The translations under genes and the position numbers were made by a program. A stretch of DNA of 30,588 nt from UBA9630 sp043725085. GTDB lineage: Bacteria > Patescibacteriota > Minisyncoccia > Moranbacterales > UBA2206. Each line of letters starts with the position of its first letter. The stretch's first letter is position 1. The stretch covers positions 1-30,588 of the forward strand of contig JAYSLY010000016.1 of assembly GCA_043725085.1 (NCBI GenBank), in the 5' to 3' direction. Below are positions 1 to 8,320 of this stretch, piece after piece. Under the pieces are notes generated by a model that saw only the letters and a program-made list of their open reading frames with translations, did not search any database and was not told where the DNA came from.

Positions 1-63
1 GACCAGAGAGAGTGTGCGCTTAGCAGAAAACAAATTGAATAATCGCCCGAGAAAGAAAAACAA

Positions 64-345
64 TTACTTGACACCGAATGAAATTTTTGAAAAACTGACG
101 CTAGTGGTGCAATAATATCTTGAATTCATCCAAGCACTCCCTCCGCTAAAGGGGGTGTCCTTGGAGCATTCGCAAGAATTGGGATTAGTCTCGGGCGGAG
201 TTGGAGTTCCGCTGCAACAAGCCGCGATGCCGAGAGGGCAACATAAGCTATCGGTAATCGCATTTGCCTGACACTCTTTTGTTAAAAAAAACCCAAAAAT
301 CAAAAGAAGGACACCTAGGCTTATTTTTGATATTTTTTGTTTCAT
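64..345 (-). CDS. Small secreted Cys-rich hypothetical protein
   Basis: I do not recognise this 93-residue protein. It begins with a basic segment and a hydrophobic stretch (about residues 10-21) that ends in a plausible signal peptidase I site at Ala-Asn-Ala (about 27-29). The mature part is short and holds seven cysteines, including two CC pairs and a CEC, plus a Thr/Pro-rich patch, suggesting an exported disulfide-bonded peptide. It follows ruvX on the same strand after about 55 AT-rich bases with no clear Shine-Dalgarno. Function is unknown, and being real rests mainly on the convincing signal peptide. Confidence 0.6.
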   Translation of the reverse strand: MKQKISKISLGVLLLIFGFFLTKECQANAITDSLCCPLGIAACCSGTPTPPETNPNSCECSKDTPFSGGSAWMNSRYYCTTSVSFSKISFGVK

Positions 346-400
346 TTTGTTTTTAAATAAAAAATTTATGTTTCAAGTATACCACAAAAAAACAAATCTT

Positions 401-814
401 TTACAGGCTCATCCTCCCCAGCCAACTGTCCAAAATAATTCGTGCTGATTCTTCGTCATCAAAACGGTTGATGTCGCGCAAGCCCTTTTCCTTCAAATTC
501 TCTCTGGCAATTTTGGTTGAATATATTTCGTCTTGATAGGTAACATTAATTCCTTTCTCCTTAAGAGCATTACCTAATTTTTCTCCGGAATACATCACTT
601 TTTTGTCTCCTGTTCTTTTTGGAATGCCAATGATGACCGTCTCGATTTTTTCTTTTTCAATAATCGCTAGTATGTTTTGCAACAAGTCTTTATCATTTTT
701 TATCATGTCATAGGCAAAAGCGATCCGCGTTTCACTGTCCGCAATCGCTAGACCTATCTTCGACTCGCCATAATCCACACCGAGAAAATATTTTGTTTTG
801 ATTGAATTACTCAT
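401..814 (-). CDS. ruvX: RuvX/YqgF-type Holliday junction resolvase
   Basis: A 137-residue protein of the YqgF/RuvX RNase H-fold family, which resolves Holliday junctions and in some bacteria takes part in 16S rRNA 5' maturation; it acts in the cytosol. The N-terminal GVDYGESKIGLA motif supplies the first catalytic Asp (D14). The IIGIP strand is near 61-65, the DE pair of the DExxST segment is at 95-96 and the C-terminal acidic cluster is at 119-122, so all three acidic positions of the fold are present. Length is normal for the family. It starts 7 nt after map ends, so it is probably the last gene of the long ribosomal-protein transcript. Confidence 0.92.
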   Translation of the reverse strand: MSNSIKTKYFLGVDYGESKIGLAIADSETRIAFAYDMIKNDKDLLQNILAIIEKEKIETVIIGIPKRTGDKKVMYSGEKLGNALKEKGINVTYQDEIYSTKIARENLKEKGLRDINRFDDEESARIILDSWLGRMSL

Positions 815-821
815 AATTTCA

Positions 822-1586
822 TTAGACCCTCGTCAAAATCTCCGCCCCATTTTTCGTAACAACAATAGTGTCCTCAAAATGCGCGCTAAGCTTTCCGTCT
901 TTTGTCGCATATGTCCAACCGTCTCTAAGTATTTTCACATAATGTGTTCCGACATTGATCATCGGTTCAAGCGCCAAAGTCATACCTTCTTGCAAGACAA
1001 TCTCTCGCATGCCGGGAAAGTAATAATTAGGAATTTGCGGATCTTCATGCAATTCCCTACCCACACCATGCCCGACCAAATCACGCACAACAGAAAAGCC
1101 ATTCGCTCTGGCATGATTTTCCACCGCCTTTCCATAATCACTCAACTTCGCTCCGGCTTTAATTGTTTTTATTCCCGCATCTAAGCATTCCCTGGTCACA
1201 TCCATAATTTTTTGCGCTTCATCTGAAAGGTGGCCCGCAGAATAGGTCCGCGCCATGTCAGTAATCATGCCCCCGTGTCTCATTCCGATATCCAATTTCA
1301 CCAAATCACCCTCGCGAATGACTCTGCTTTTTTTAGGAATACCGTGCACGATTTCATTATTAATTGAAGTGCAAACTGTTGCCGGATATGCATTATCAGG
1401 ATCGCCATAGCCTTCAAAAATTGGCGTCCCGCCCATATCAAAAACAAGCTTTCTTGCCAGCTTGTTGATCTCAAAAGTATTTTGCCCACTCACAATTATT
1501 GCACCCATTCGCTCCATAATTTGACCTAGGAGTTGTCCGCCTTCTCGCATCAGCTCTATTTCTTTTTTTGACTTGATGATAATCAT
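822..1586 (-). CDS. map: Type I methionine aminopeptidase
   Basis: A 254-residue methionine aminopeptidase, which removes the initiator Met from nascent proteins with a dinuclear metal centre. The five metal ligands are visible: D99 (LDIG), D110 (ITDMART), H173 (GHGVGR), E207 (LEPM) and E238 (FEDT). Substrate-side H81 (HGIP) is also present. There is no N-terminal zinc finger, so this is the short bacterial Type Ia form. It lies 17 nt after adk, the common secY-adk-map order. The infA and rpmJ genes that often follow map are absent and ruvX follows instead. Confidence 0.97.
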   Translation of the reverse strand: MIIIKSKKEIELMREGGQLLGQIMERMGAIIVSGQNTFEINKLARKLVFDMGGTPIFEGYGDPDNAYPATVCTSINNEIVHGIPKKSRVIREGDLVKLDIGMRHGGMITDMARTYSAGHLSDEAQKIMDVTRECLDAGIKTIKAGAKLSDYGKAVENHARANGFSVVRDLVGHGVGRELHEDPQIPNYYFPGMREIVLQEGMTLALEPMINVGTHYVKILRDGWTYATKDGKLSAHFEDTIVVTKNGAEILTRV

Positions 1587-1603
1587 ATCTCTACGAATTA
1601 CAA

Positions 1604-2248
1604 CTAAACAGTTCTTTCCAATTCCCCCAAAATGTCCGCAAAAACCTCTTCCACACTTTGCGCCCCGTCAATCCGCGAAACTAAATTTTTCTTTTCAAAA
1701 TATTCAATCACTGGCATCGTTTCTTCCCTGAAAATGCTCAGTCTTTTCTCAATTCCTTCTTTTGTATCATCCGCTCTTTGCACTAATTTCCCGCCACATT
1801 TTACACAAACTTCTATCTCACCTTCCTTCAAGATTACCGCTTCTTTGCATTTTTCGCAAGAAAACCTTTTTCCGATTCTTCTCAAAGATTCCTCCTTCGA
1901 AATATCCACAAAAATTACTCGATCAATTTCTCGACCAAACTCCTTGAGCGCTTCCTCAAAATAGCCAGCCTGTTCAACATTTCTTGGCACCCCATCAAAG
2001 ATAATTCCATGCTCTCGTCCCAGATCATTCAAGCGCATATGCAAAACTTCGCGCAAAAGTCGGCTAGGCACCAACTCTTTTTTTACCATAATAATCTCGT
2101 GCACTTCATGTCCCAAAGGAGTATCGAGCAGCGCAACCTGACGCAAAGCCTTGCCCGTATCAAAATGATCAAGGTCAAATTTTTCCGCCAAAAGCTTCGC
2201 CTGTGTCCCCTTGCCCGAACCTTGGGGACCAAGAATAACTATGTTCAT
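1604..2248 (-). CDS. adk: Adenylate kinase, zinc-LID type
   Basis: A 214-residue adenylate kinase (ATP + AMP to 2 ADP). The P-loop GPQGSGKGT is at residues 7-15. The LID carries a four-Cys zinc site (C131, C134, C148, C151), as in Gram-positive-type enzymes, and RADD follows at 158-161. The AMP-binding motif reads DGVPR (85-89) instead of the usual DGFPR; the catalytic Asp and Arg remain. It follows secY in the usual order, across a 169-nt spacer with an AT-rich inverted repeat. A second, longer adenylate-kinase-like protein lies at 21117-22196. Confidence 0.96.
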   Translation of the reverse strand: MNIVILGPQGSGKGTQAKLLAEKFDLDHFDTGKALRQVALLDTPLGHEVHEIIMVKKELVPSRLLREVLHMRLNDLGREHGIIFDGVPRNVEQAGYFEEALKEFGREIDRVIFVDISKEESLRRIGKRFSCEKCKEAVILKEGEIEVCVKCGGKLVQRADDTKEGIEKRLSIFREETMPVIEYFEKKNLVSRIDGAQSVEEVFADILGELERTV

Positions 2249-2293
2249 ATTTTTACTTATTTTATCATCCTTTCTTGGAAAAGTAGCTTTCCT

Positions 2294-2389
2294 TAAATTT
2301 GAAATTTTAAATTAGAAATTTAAAATCAAATCTCAATTACTAAATTTTAAATTTTGTCATTTTAAAATTCATTTCAAATTTCAAATTTA
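2294..2389. repeat. AT-rich intergenic inverted repeat (secY-adk spacer)
   Basis: A 13-bp arm at 2294-2306 (TAAATTTGAAATT) is perfectly complementary to 2377-2389 (AATTTCAAATTTA). The spacer between them is built of further TTTAAAATTT-like runs. The element fills most of the secY-adk gap and resembles the AT-rich spacer at 19320-19440. It could fold in RNA or cruciform DNA, but low complexity makes chance pairing easier. Confidence 0.55.
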
Positions 2390-2417
2390 GACTTGAGAAT
2401 TCAAGCGAAGCGAGACA

Positions 2418-3692
2418 TTAAAAGCCTTCATAATCCCGCATTGCCAGCTGACCCTGGATTTGCTTGATTGTTTCAATCACAACCGAAACAACGATGAGAA
2501 GGCCTGTGCCGCCGATGGAAACAGAGCCAATGCTCGTAAAACTTTGCACAAAGAAAGGTAAAATTGCAATAAGCCCGAGGAAAACCGCACCAGACAAAGT
2601 AATGCGATTCATGATGCGATAGAGATAGTCCGCGGTATTTCTGCCTGGACGAATTCCAAGGATATATCCGCCTTGTTTTTGCAAACTCTCAGCAATTTTG
2701 TTTGGATCAAACACAACCGCGGTGTAGAAATAGGTAAAAGCGACAACGAGAATAAAATAAAACATCCAATAAAACCAATTACTTGGGGAAAATAGCGCAC
2801 TCACCTTGACCGCAATGTTTGCCAGCATCACGTTGGAACTCTTAGTGAGAAAATTAGCAATCATTCCCGGAAAAAGCATAATAGAAAGCGCAAAAATAAT
2901 TGGAATCACCCCGGCTTGATTGATGCGCAGTGGCAAATGCGTCGAAGTTCCGCCATACATCTTATTGCCTTTGATTCTTTTGGCATAGGAAACCGGCATA
3001 TTGCGTTGGCCTTCAGTCATAAACACCACCGCCGCAATCGCTAAAATTAAAATCGCGCCTAGAATCAAGTAAGTGAAAATTTGCGAAGAATCCGCTGTTG
3101 CGTATGTTTTAGCAATCGTCGAAGGAATGCCCGAAACAATTCCGGCAAAGATGATGAGCGACACTCCGTTGCCAACGCCTTTTTCAGTGATCAATTCGCC
3201 CAGCCACATAAGGAAAATTGTGCCCGCTGTCGCAATTACCATCATTGAAATCACACTCGTCGCACCGGTTGCCGCAATAATGCCTTGCGAACGAAAAAGT
3301 GCGATCATCCCAAAAGTCTGCATCGCCGCGAGTGGCACCGTTGCCCAGCGCGTCCATTGATTAAATTTTTGGCGCCCCGCCTCGCCTTCTTCTTTGTGGA
3401 TTTTCTCAAGTGACGGCACAATCATAGTCAAAAGCTGCATAATGATTGACGCGGTGATATATGGCCCCACTCCAAGCATTACAAGCGAGATACTCGATAG
3501 TCCACGACCGGAAAAAAGGTTTAAAAGGCCAAATAGCTGATTGCTTTCAAAAAACATTTTGAGTCGATCCTGATCAACGCCGGGAATCGGAATATTGGCC
3601 GCCAAGCGAAACACAACCAAAAGCGCCAAAATAAAAAAGATTTTATTCCGGAGCTCTTTAATGCGAAAGATTTGCGTAATTTTAGCTAACAT
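2418..3692 (-). CDS. secY: Protein translocase subunit SecY
   Basis: A 424-residue SecY, the channel of the Sec translocon in the inner membrane. About ten hydrophobic segments are visible. Typical family sequences include the N-terminal amphipathic RIKELRNKIFF, the plug-proximal IPIPG, the GVGNGVSLIIF loop and the C-terminal IRPGRNTADYL and VVVIETIKQIQGQL blocks. Length is usual. It follows rplO by 21 nt, the canonical spc-operon order, and is likely expressed with the ribosomal proteins. Confidence 0.97.
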   Translation of the reverse strand: MLAKITQIFRIKELRNKIFFILALLVVFRLAANIPIPGVDQDRLKMFFESNQLFGLLNLFSGRGLSSISLVMLGVGPYITASIIMQLLTMIVPSLEKIHKEEGEAGRQKFNQWTRWATVPLAAMQTFGMIALFRSQGIIAATGATSVISMMVIATAGTIFLMWLGELITEKGVGNGVSLIIFAGIVSGIPSTIAKTYATADSSQIFTYLILGAILILAIAAVVFMTEGQRNMPVSYAKRIKGNKMYGGTSTHLPLRINQAGVIPIIFALSIMLFPGMIANFLTKSSNVMLANIAVKVSALFSPSNWFYWMFYFILVVAFTYFYTAVVFDPNKIAESLQKQGGYILGIRPGRNTADYLYRIMNRITLSGAVFLGLIAILPFFVQSFTSIGSVSIGGTGLLIVVSVVIETIKQIQGQLAMRDYEGF

Positions 3693-3713
3693 AATTTAGC
3701 CAATTTGCTTATT

Positions 3714-4169
3714 TTATTTCTCCAAGTCAGCGACTTTAATCTCTCCGCCCGCTGCAAGAATAGATTTTTTCACCGCTTCGCTCAAAAAGATTTCCTCTGC
3801 TACCACGAATTTCTTGGTGATTTTTGCGTTACCCAAGACTTTGATTCCCAAAGGAATATTTTTCCTAGCAACCAGCTTCATGTTAACCAAAGACTCTGCA
3901 CTAAGTATAGCACCATTTTCAAAATTTTTCTCAATGTCAAAAAGCTGAACAATCACTTTTTTAGCATTCCTGGCAGTGAATCCGCGTTTCTTCTTCATGT
4001 GGTCGATAAGAGTCGATCGTCCACCTTCAAACAAAGGATCAACGTGCGCACCACTACGCGCCTTTTGTCCCTTATTGCCTTTTCCACTGTAAGTGCCTTT
4101 TTTCCCGCCACGCCCAAGATCCTTTTTCTTTTTCCTCGGAAGGCTCAATTGCAGTTCATTTCGTAACAT
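3714..4169 (-). CDS. rplO: 50S ribosomal protein L15
   Basis: A 151-residue L15 that helps assemble the central part of the large subunit. The N-terminal Gly/Lys-rich extension (GRGGKKGTYSGKGNKGQKARSG) and the LVARKNIPLGIKVLG segment are typical. It directly follows rpsE with a 44-nt gap where rpmD (L30) sits in most bacteria; no reading frame for L30 fits. That absence is a known trait of the Candidate Phyla Radiation. Confidence 0.96.
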   Translation of the reverse strand: MLRNELQLSLPRKKKKDLGRGGKKGTYSGKGNKGQKARSGAHVDPLFEGGRSTLIDHMKKKRGFTARNAKKVIVQLFDIEKNFENGAILSAESLVNMKLVARKNIPLGIKVLGNAKITKKFVVAEEIFLSEAVKKSILAAGGEIKVADLEK

Positions 4170-4213
4170 AAAAAAATATTATAGAATTTATAACCATTAA
4201 CGCAATTTGATTT

Positions 4214-4717
4214 TTAATTTTCTTTCTGGATTCTTTCTTTTCTCGTCTTAGAAGCACTGAGCATCTGCAAAGCTTCCACAGTTGCACGAGCAACATTCAA
4301 TTTATTGGATGTTCCTAGAGATTTGGAAACAATATCACGAATTCCGGCAAAATCCACCACGGCGCGCACCGCTCCTCCGGCCACGATACTGCGTCCCTCC
4401 TTGGCTGGTTTCAAAATCACTTTCGCGCTGCCTTTTTTGTGCTCAACTGCATGGGCAATCGTATTATTCTTAATGGCAACCGTAATCATATTTTTCTTGG
4501 CATCATCAAAAGCTTTCGAAATCGCATCTGTCACATCCGAGCCTTTGCCAACTCCCACGCCAACCTTGCCCTTGCGGTTACCAATCACCAGTGTTGCGCG
4601 AAAACGAAAACGTCTTCCGCCTTTCACCACGCGGGTAACACGAGCCAAATCCAGCAGTTTTTGCTCAAATTCCGGTTTCTCTTTTTTGCCTCTAAATTTT
4701 CGTTCGTTCTTTGCCAT
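4214..4717 (-). CDS. rpsE: 30S ribosomal protein S5
   Basis: A 167-residue S5, a small-subunit protein needed for decoding accuracy and mRNA unwinding at the entry tunnel. The double-stranded-RNA-binding N domain holds VTRVVKGGRRFRFRATLVIG followed by GKVGVGVGKG. The C-terminal domain has the GGAVRAVVDFAGIRDIVSKSLGTSN block. It lies between rplR and rplO with short spacers, so it is part of the spc operon. Confidence 0.97.
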   Translation of the reverse strand: MAKNERKFRGKKEKPEFEQKLLDLARVTRVVKGGRRFRFRATLVIGNRKGKVGVGVGKGSDVTDAISKAFDDAKKNMITVAIKNNTIAHAVEHKKGSAKVILKPAKEGRSIVAGGAVRAVVDFAGIRDIVSKSLGTSNKLNVARATVEALQMLSASKTRKERIQKEN

Positions 4718-4742
4718 AAAGCTTTATCTAAATATACTTAAT

Positions 4743-5090
4743 TTAAAATCTAAGACCGCCTTCTCTCGCGCCTTCCGCCAAAGCTTTCACTTTTCCGTGA
4801 TAGCGATAGCCTGCTCTGTCAAAAACCACTTGGGTGATTTTCCTTTCCGCGCATTTCTTAGCAAGCAAAACTCCCACCATCTTTGCGCCAGCTACATCAT
4901 TTTTAGTCTTGGCTTCTTTCGTGTCAGCAAAAACGAGGGTCTTTCCCGCTTCGTCATCAATCACCTGAGCTTTCATGGAAAGCAAGCTGCGAAAAACATT
5001 CAAGCGCGGCACTAAAGCCGACCCGGAAATTTTGGCACGCACACGTCTCTTTCTATGCAATCTTAATTTATTTTGACTAATCGTATTCAT
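4743..5090 (-). CDS. rplR: 50S ribosomal protein L18
   Basis: A 115-residue L18, which binds 5S rRNA with L5 and forms the central protuberance. The typical N-terminal RLHRKRRVRAKISGS, the LNVFRS strand and the terminal FDRAGYRYHGKVKALAEGAREGGLRF are all seen. Length and gene order (rplF-rplR-rpsE) are standard. Confidence 0.96.
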   Translation of the reverse strand: MNTISQNKLRLHRKRRVRAKISGSALVPRLNVFRSLLSMKAQVIDDEAGKTLVFADTKEAKTKNDVAGAKMVGVLLAKKCAERKITQVVFDRAGYRYHGKVKALAEGAREGGLRF

Positions 5091-5152
5091 AAAAATTCTT
5101 CAAATTAATAATCAGATAATCACACTAATCAATTTAATCATGGTTCAAAATC

Positions 5153-5695
5153 TTACTTAGCTCCTGCCTTCTTTCCCGCTTTTCGCCGCACCTTCTCCCC
5201 CGCATAACGGAAACCCTTGCCTTTATATGGCTCAACTTTTTTGAGATCCTTAATGTTCGCTGCAAATTGACCCACGGCCTGCTTATCAATTCCTGTGATG
5301 CTGAGCGCATTATTATCTCCCAGTGTGGCGGTGATGCCTTCAGGAATAATCACTTCGACCGGATGAGAGAAGCCAAGCGCCATCACAATTTTCTTGCCTT
5401 GAATACTCATACGGAAACCAACGCCCTGAAGTTCCAATTTCTTTTCATAACCGACGCTCACACCAATAATGATATTATTCACAAGCGATCTCGTCAGCCC
5501 CCAAATTGCGTTTGAACCGCCATCTTCCTTGGTTTTCTTAACAACAATCTGTCCTTCGACAATTTCCACCTTAGCTTCCGGATGAACTTTCATCGTCAAC
5601 TCGCCCTTTGGTCCTTTCGCCTTCAAAACCTCACCCTCCAAAGTGACAGTCACACCGGCAGGAATCGTTATTAATTTTTTTCCAATTTTACTCAT
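5153..5695 (-). CDS. rplF: 50S ribosomal protein L6
   Basis: A 180-residue L6, located near the GTPase-associated centre and the sarcin-ricin loop. It starts MSKIGKKLITIPAGVTV and has the two-fold L6 domain repeat. The C-terminal signature EPYKGKGFRYAGEKVRRKAGK is intact. It follows rpsH by 28 nt in the spc order. Confidence 0.96.
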   Translation of the reverse strand: MSKIGKKLITIPAGVTVTLEGEVLKAKGPKGELTMKVHPEAKVEIVEGQIVVKKTKEDGGSNAIWGLTRSLVNNIIIGVSVGYEKKLELQGVGFRMSIQGKKIVMALGFSHPVEVIIPEGITATLGDNNALSITGIDKQAVGQFAANIKDLKKVEPYKGKGFRYAGEKVRRKAGKKAGAK

Positions 5696-5723
5696 AAAAT
5701 TAATCCTCTTTTTTTAATATAAA

Positions 5724-6128
5724 TTACCAGACCTGACAAATATATTCACCGCCCAAGCCGGCTTTTTTTGCTTCAAAATCAGTCATCACTCCCTTGGAAG
5801 TCGAGATCAACGCAATGCCATAGTTATTTTTCACACTCCTTACATCTTTGCTTTTAACATAAATCCTTTGTCCTTCTTTGCTGATTCGTCTGATTCCTTT
5901 GATCGCTGGAGTTTTGTTCGTGTTGGAAATAGTATAATATTTCAAAGTAATCTTTATCACATCAAAATCATTCTGCTTTTCCTTGGAAACGCCATCAACA
6001 AAGCCTTCTTTTTCCAAAATTGTAGCCAAAGACATTTTCAACTTAGAGGCGCTAATCGTCACAGTTTTATGGCCTGCCATCTGAGCGTTTCTAATTTTGG
6101 TTAACATTTCTGAGATTGGATCTAACAT
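5724..6128 (-). CDS. rpsH: 30S ribosomal protein S8
   Basis: A 134-residue S8, a primary 16S rRNA-binding protein and, in enterobacteria, the translational repressor of the spc operon. The N-terminal DPISEMLTKIRNAQMAGH and C-terminal GIALISTSKGVMTDFEAKKAGLGGEYICQVW blocks are typical. Whether it regulates this operon is not shown here: I did not find a copy of its rRNA target in the rplE leader. Confidence 0.96.
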   Translation of the reverse strand: MLDPISEMLTKIRNAQMAGHKTVTISASKLKMSLATILEKEGFVDGVSKEKQNDFDVIKITLKYYTISNTNKTPAIKGIRRISKEGQRIYVKSKDVRSVKNNYGIALISTSKGVMTDFEAKKAGLGGEYICQVW

Positions 6129-6206
6129 ACTCTTTAAAATTCAAAATTTAAATTCGTAACTCAAACTATCTTTAAAATATTTTTTACTTAATTTAGCAAA
6201 AACTTC

Positions 6207-6392
6207 CTACCAGCTTGACCGCTTCACGCCTGGCAATTGCCCGGTGCTGGCAAGTTCACGAAAACAGATTCGGCAAATATCAAACTTGCGCATATATCCG
6301 TGTTTTCTTCCACATTTCCAACAGCGTCTCACGATTCTCGTGGAAAATTTAGGTTTCTTTTTTGCTCTAACTTCAACTGATAATTTAGCCAT
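6207..6392 (-). CDS. rpsN: 30S ribosomal protein S14, zinc type
   Basis: A 61-residue type Z S14. The zinc site is CxxC-x12-CxxC (CWKC and CRIC), and the protein ends in GQLPGVKRSSW, as in other short zinc S14 proteins. It lies between rplE and rpsH. The 78-nt gap to rpsH is AT-rich with no clear element. Confidence 0.96.
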   Translation of the reverse strand: MAKLSVEVRAKKKPKFSTRIVRRCWKCGRKHGYMRKFDICRICFRELASTGQLPGVKRSSW

Positions 6393-6426
6393 TTTGCTCT
6401 ACTTAATGCTTATTATATAAAACTCT

Positions 6427-6975
6427 CTATTTATCCTTTTTTTCAATTGGGAAACCCAGAAGGCGAAAAAGCATCATTCCCTTTTCCTTTTCCTTCGCGT
6501 TTGTTACAATATTTACCTGCATTCCAAAAATAGTCTTAACCTGCTCTGGAAGAATTTCCGGGAAAATCAAATGTTCTTTGATTCCGAGGTTCATATTTCC
6601 CCCATTATCCACTGAGCTAACCTTAATTCCATGAAAGTCTCTGATACGAGGAATCGAGGCGCCAACTAATTTTTCCAAGAAATCCCATTTTCTTTTTCCG
6701 CGCAGCGTCACCTTGATTCCAATTTCCAAACCTTCTCGCGTCTTGAATCCGGCAATTGATTGCTTGGCTTTCGTCATTACGGGTTTTTGTCCGGTAATCG
6801 CTTTTAGGGAATTGAAAATATCCGTGACCAATGCAGAATCTTTGATAAACTTTCCGATCCCAACGTTCACAATTACCTTTTCAATCTTTGGTACTTGCAA
6901 ATCATTTTTCAGTTTGAGACTTTTTTTCATCTCCGCCGCTACTTCGGTCTTATATTTTTCGTAAATTTTTGACAT
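6427..6975 (-). CDS. rplE: 50S ribosomal protein L5
   Basis: A 182-residue L5, which binds 5S rRNA and contacts the P-site tRNA. Visible family blocks are VPKIEKVIVNVGIGKF, the AGFKTREG loop, VTLRGKRKWDFLEKLV, PRIRDFHG and the GLGFPI-equivalent LLGFPI end. It follows rplX across a 100-nt spacer that holds a GC-rich hairpin element. Confidence 0.96.
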   Translation of the reverse strand: MSKIYEKYKTEVAAEMKKSLKLKNDLQVPKIEKVIVNVGIGKFIKDSALVTDIFNSLKAITGQKPVMTKAKQSIAGFKTREGLEIGIKVTLRGKRKWDFLEKLVGASIPRIRDFHGIKVSSVDNGGNMNLGIKEHLIFPEILPEQVKTIFGMQVNIVTNAKEKEKGMMLFRLLGFPIEKKDK

Positions 6976-7031
6976 ACTCTTCTTTAAAATTAATCCTGAT
7001 TACGCTGCTACAACACTATAGTCTTATTACA

Positions 7032-7069
7032 GGCGGGCATCGCCCCGCCGTAGCTTTAACGAAGGCGGG
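7032..7069. repeat. GC-rich intergenic hairpin element, copy 1
   Basis: Two GGCGGG runs (7032-7037 and 7064-7069) flank one CCCGCC (7044-7049). Either GGCGGG can pair with the middle CCCGCC, giving two mutually exclusive stems. On the minus strand the element matches the one at 16685-16724 at about 24 of 32 positions, sharing a CGGCGGGGCGA core. It lies between rplX and rplE. Confidence 0.65.
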
Positions 7070-7075
7070 TCGAAT

Positions 7076-7381
7076 TTAAATTTCTGCCTTACATTTCTTG
7101 CACACGCGAATTTTCTTGTCACCTTCTGTCTTATACCCCAATCTCGCAGCCTTTCCACACTTAGGACAAACTACCATCGCATTCGAAATATCAACCATTC
7201 TTGGAATTTCCACTCTTTGACCCTTTTCTCCCTCTCTTTTGGGCTTGTTATGTTTTTTGAGCATATTTAGTCCATCCACCACCACTTTCTTCTGTGTTGG
7301 ATACACACGCAGAACTTTCCCAGTTTTTCCACTGTCTTTTCCTGCAAGCATCTTAACTAAATCGTTTTTCTTAATTTTCAT
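7076..7381 (-). CDS. rplX: 50S ribosomal protein L24
   Basis: A 101-residue L24, an assembly-initiating protein. I place the start at MKIKKNDLVKMLAGKD (ATG at 7381), since the 16 residues upstream in the same frame do not match the family. The KOW motif GKDSGKTGKVLRVYP is near the N terminus. The C terminus has a CPKC...CKKC zinc-ribbon-like pair, common in many bacterial L24 proteins. A 99-nt spacer separates it from rplN. Confidence 0.95.
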   Translation of the reverse strand: MKIKKNDLVKMLAGKDSGKTGKVLRVYPTQKKVVVDGLNMLKKHNKPKREGEKGQRVEIPRMVDISNAMVVCPKCGKAARLGYKTEGDKKIRVCKKCKAEI

Positions 7382-7480
7382 ATCACTAATTTTACACAAA
7401 TTACGGACAAATTTCACACCAAAACACAAATAATTTGCGTGTTTGTGTAAAATTTGTCAAAATGTGTGTTTAAATCTGTT

Positions 7481-7846
7481 TTATAGTACTTCTGGCGCTA
7501 ATGACGCGATTTTCGCATAACCTCTATCTCTAATCTCTCTGGCAATCGGTCCAAAAATTCTGGTGCCTTTCGGTTCTTTAGCTTCCACAATCACTGCGGC
7601 GTTTTCATCAAAACGAATATATGATCCGTCTTTTCTTCGAAATTCTTTTCGTTGACGCACAATCACGGCTCGCACCTTGTCTCCCTTTTTCACCATCCCT
7701 CGCGGTTCAGCTGATTTAACGGAAGCAACAATAACATCTCCGATGCGAGCGAAGCGTCTCTTGCTTCCACCAAGCACCTTGAAACATTTGATGACCTTAG
7801 CGCCACTATTGTCCGCTACATTTAATTTTGATTCTGCTTGTATCAT
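7481..7846 (-). CDS. rplN: 50S ribosomal protein L14
   Basis: A 121-residue L14, at the subunit interface. It has the signature MIQAESKLNVADNSGAK and ends in PEVL after the RDRGYAKIASLA segment. Length and position (rpsQ-rplN-rplX) are standard. Confidence 0.97.
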   Translation of the reverse strand: MIQAESKLNVADNSGAKVIKCFKVLGGSKRRFARIGDVIVASVKSAEPRGMVKKGDKVRAVIVRQRKEFRRKDGSYIRFDENAAVIVEAKEPKGTRIFGPIAREIRDRGYAKIASLAPEVL

Positions 7847-7853
7847 AACACTT

Positions 7854-8105
7854 TTATATAACTACATAATTCTTATCCCTACTCATCGGCCTTCCAGGCA
7901 CAATTTCAACAACATCTCCAATTTTATACTTATTTTCCTCGTCATGCGCCTTATATTTCTTGGTTGAGCGATATTTCTTCTTATACTTTGGATGAGTTTT
8001 CAACGTCTCCACTGCAACCACAATTGTTTTGTCCATCTTGTCAGACACAACAACGCCTTTTTTGCGAGTGATTATTTTGTTCTTTTCCACAATTTGACTA
8101 TCCAT
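7854..8105 (-). CDS. rpsQ: 30S ribosomal protein S17
   Basis: An 83-residue S17, a primary 16S rRNA binder with an OB fold. The motif KKGVVVSDKMDKTIVVAVE is near the N terminus, followed by HPKYKKKYRSTKKYKAHDE and GDVVEIVPGRPMSRDKNYVV. It lies 7 nt before rplN and 10 nt after rpmC, consistent with one transcript. Confidence 0.96.
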   Translation of the reverse strand: MDSQIVEKNKIITRKKGVVVSDKMDKTIVVAVETLKTHPKYKKKYRSTKKYKAHDEENKYKIGDVVEIVPGRPMSRDKNYVVI

Positions 8106-8115
8106 AAAATTATCC

Positions 8116-8310
8116 TTAAGCTTTTAGACTTTCCTGTTGAATTAAAGTGAGAATCCTCGCAACATCCCGCTTGGCAGTCCTGATCTGTCTCGTGCCCTTG
8201 ACTTGCTTTGTGGCCAACTCAAATCTGAACTTACGAACACCTTCCTCTTTTTCAGCCAGAAGTTTCTTGAGTTCATTTATATTCTTGTCTTTCAATTCCT
8301 TAATTTTCAT
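8116..8310 (-). CDS. rpmC: 50S ribosomal protein L29
   Basis: A 64-residue L29, a helical hairpin protein at the polypeptide exit. The start is taken at MKIKELKDKNINEL (ATG at 8310), 10 nt after the rplP stop. An earlier in-frame start at 8340 would overlap rplP and add residues not seen in the family. The FRFELATKQVKGTRQIRTAKRDVARI block is characteristic. Confidence 0.94.
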   Translation of the reverse strand: MKIKELKDKNINELKKLLAEKEEGVRKFRFELATKQVKGTRQIRTAKRDVARILTLIQQESLKA

Positions 8311-8320
8311 AGCAATTTTC

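Noticed and set aside
4305..5015. 236-residue plus-strand open frame
   Set aside because: It lies antisense to rpsE and rplR, whose protein matches are unambiguous, and its translation is low-complexity Ser/Phe-rich shadow sequence.
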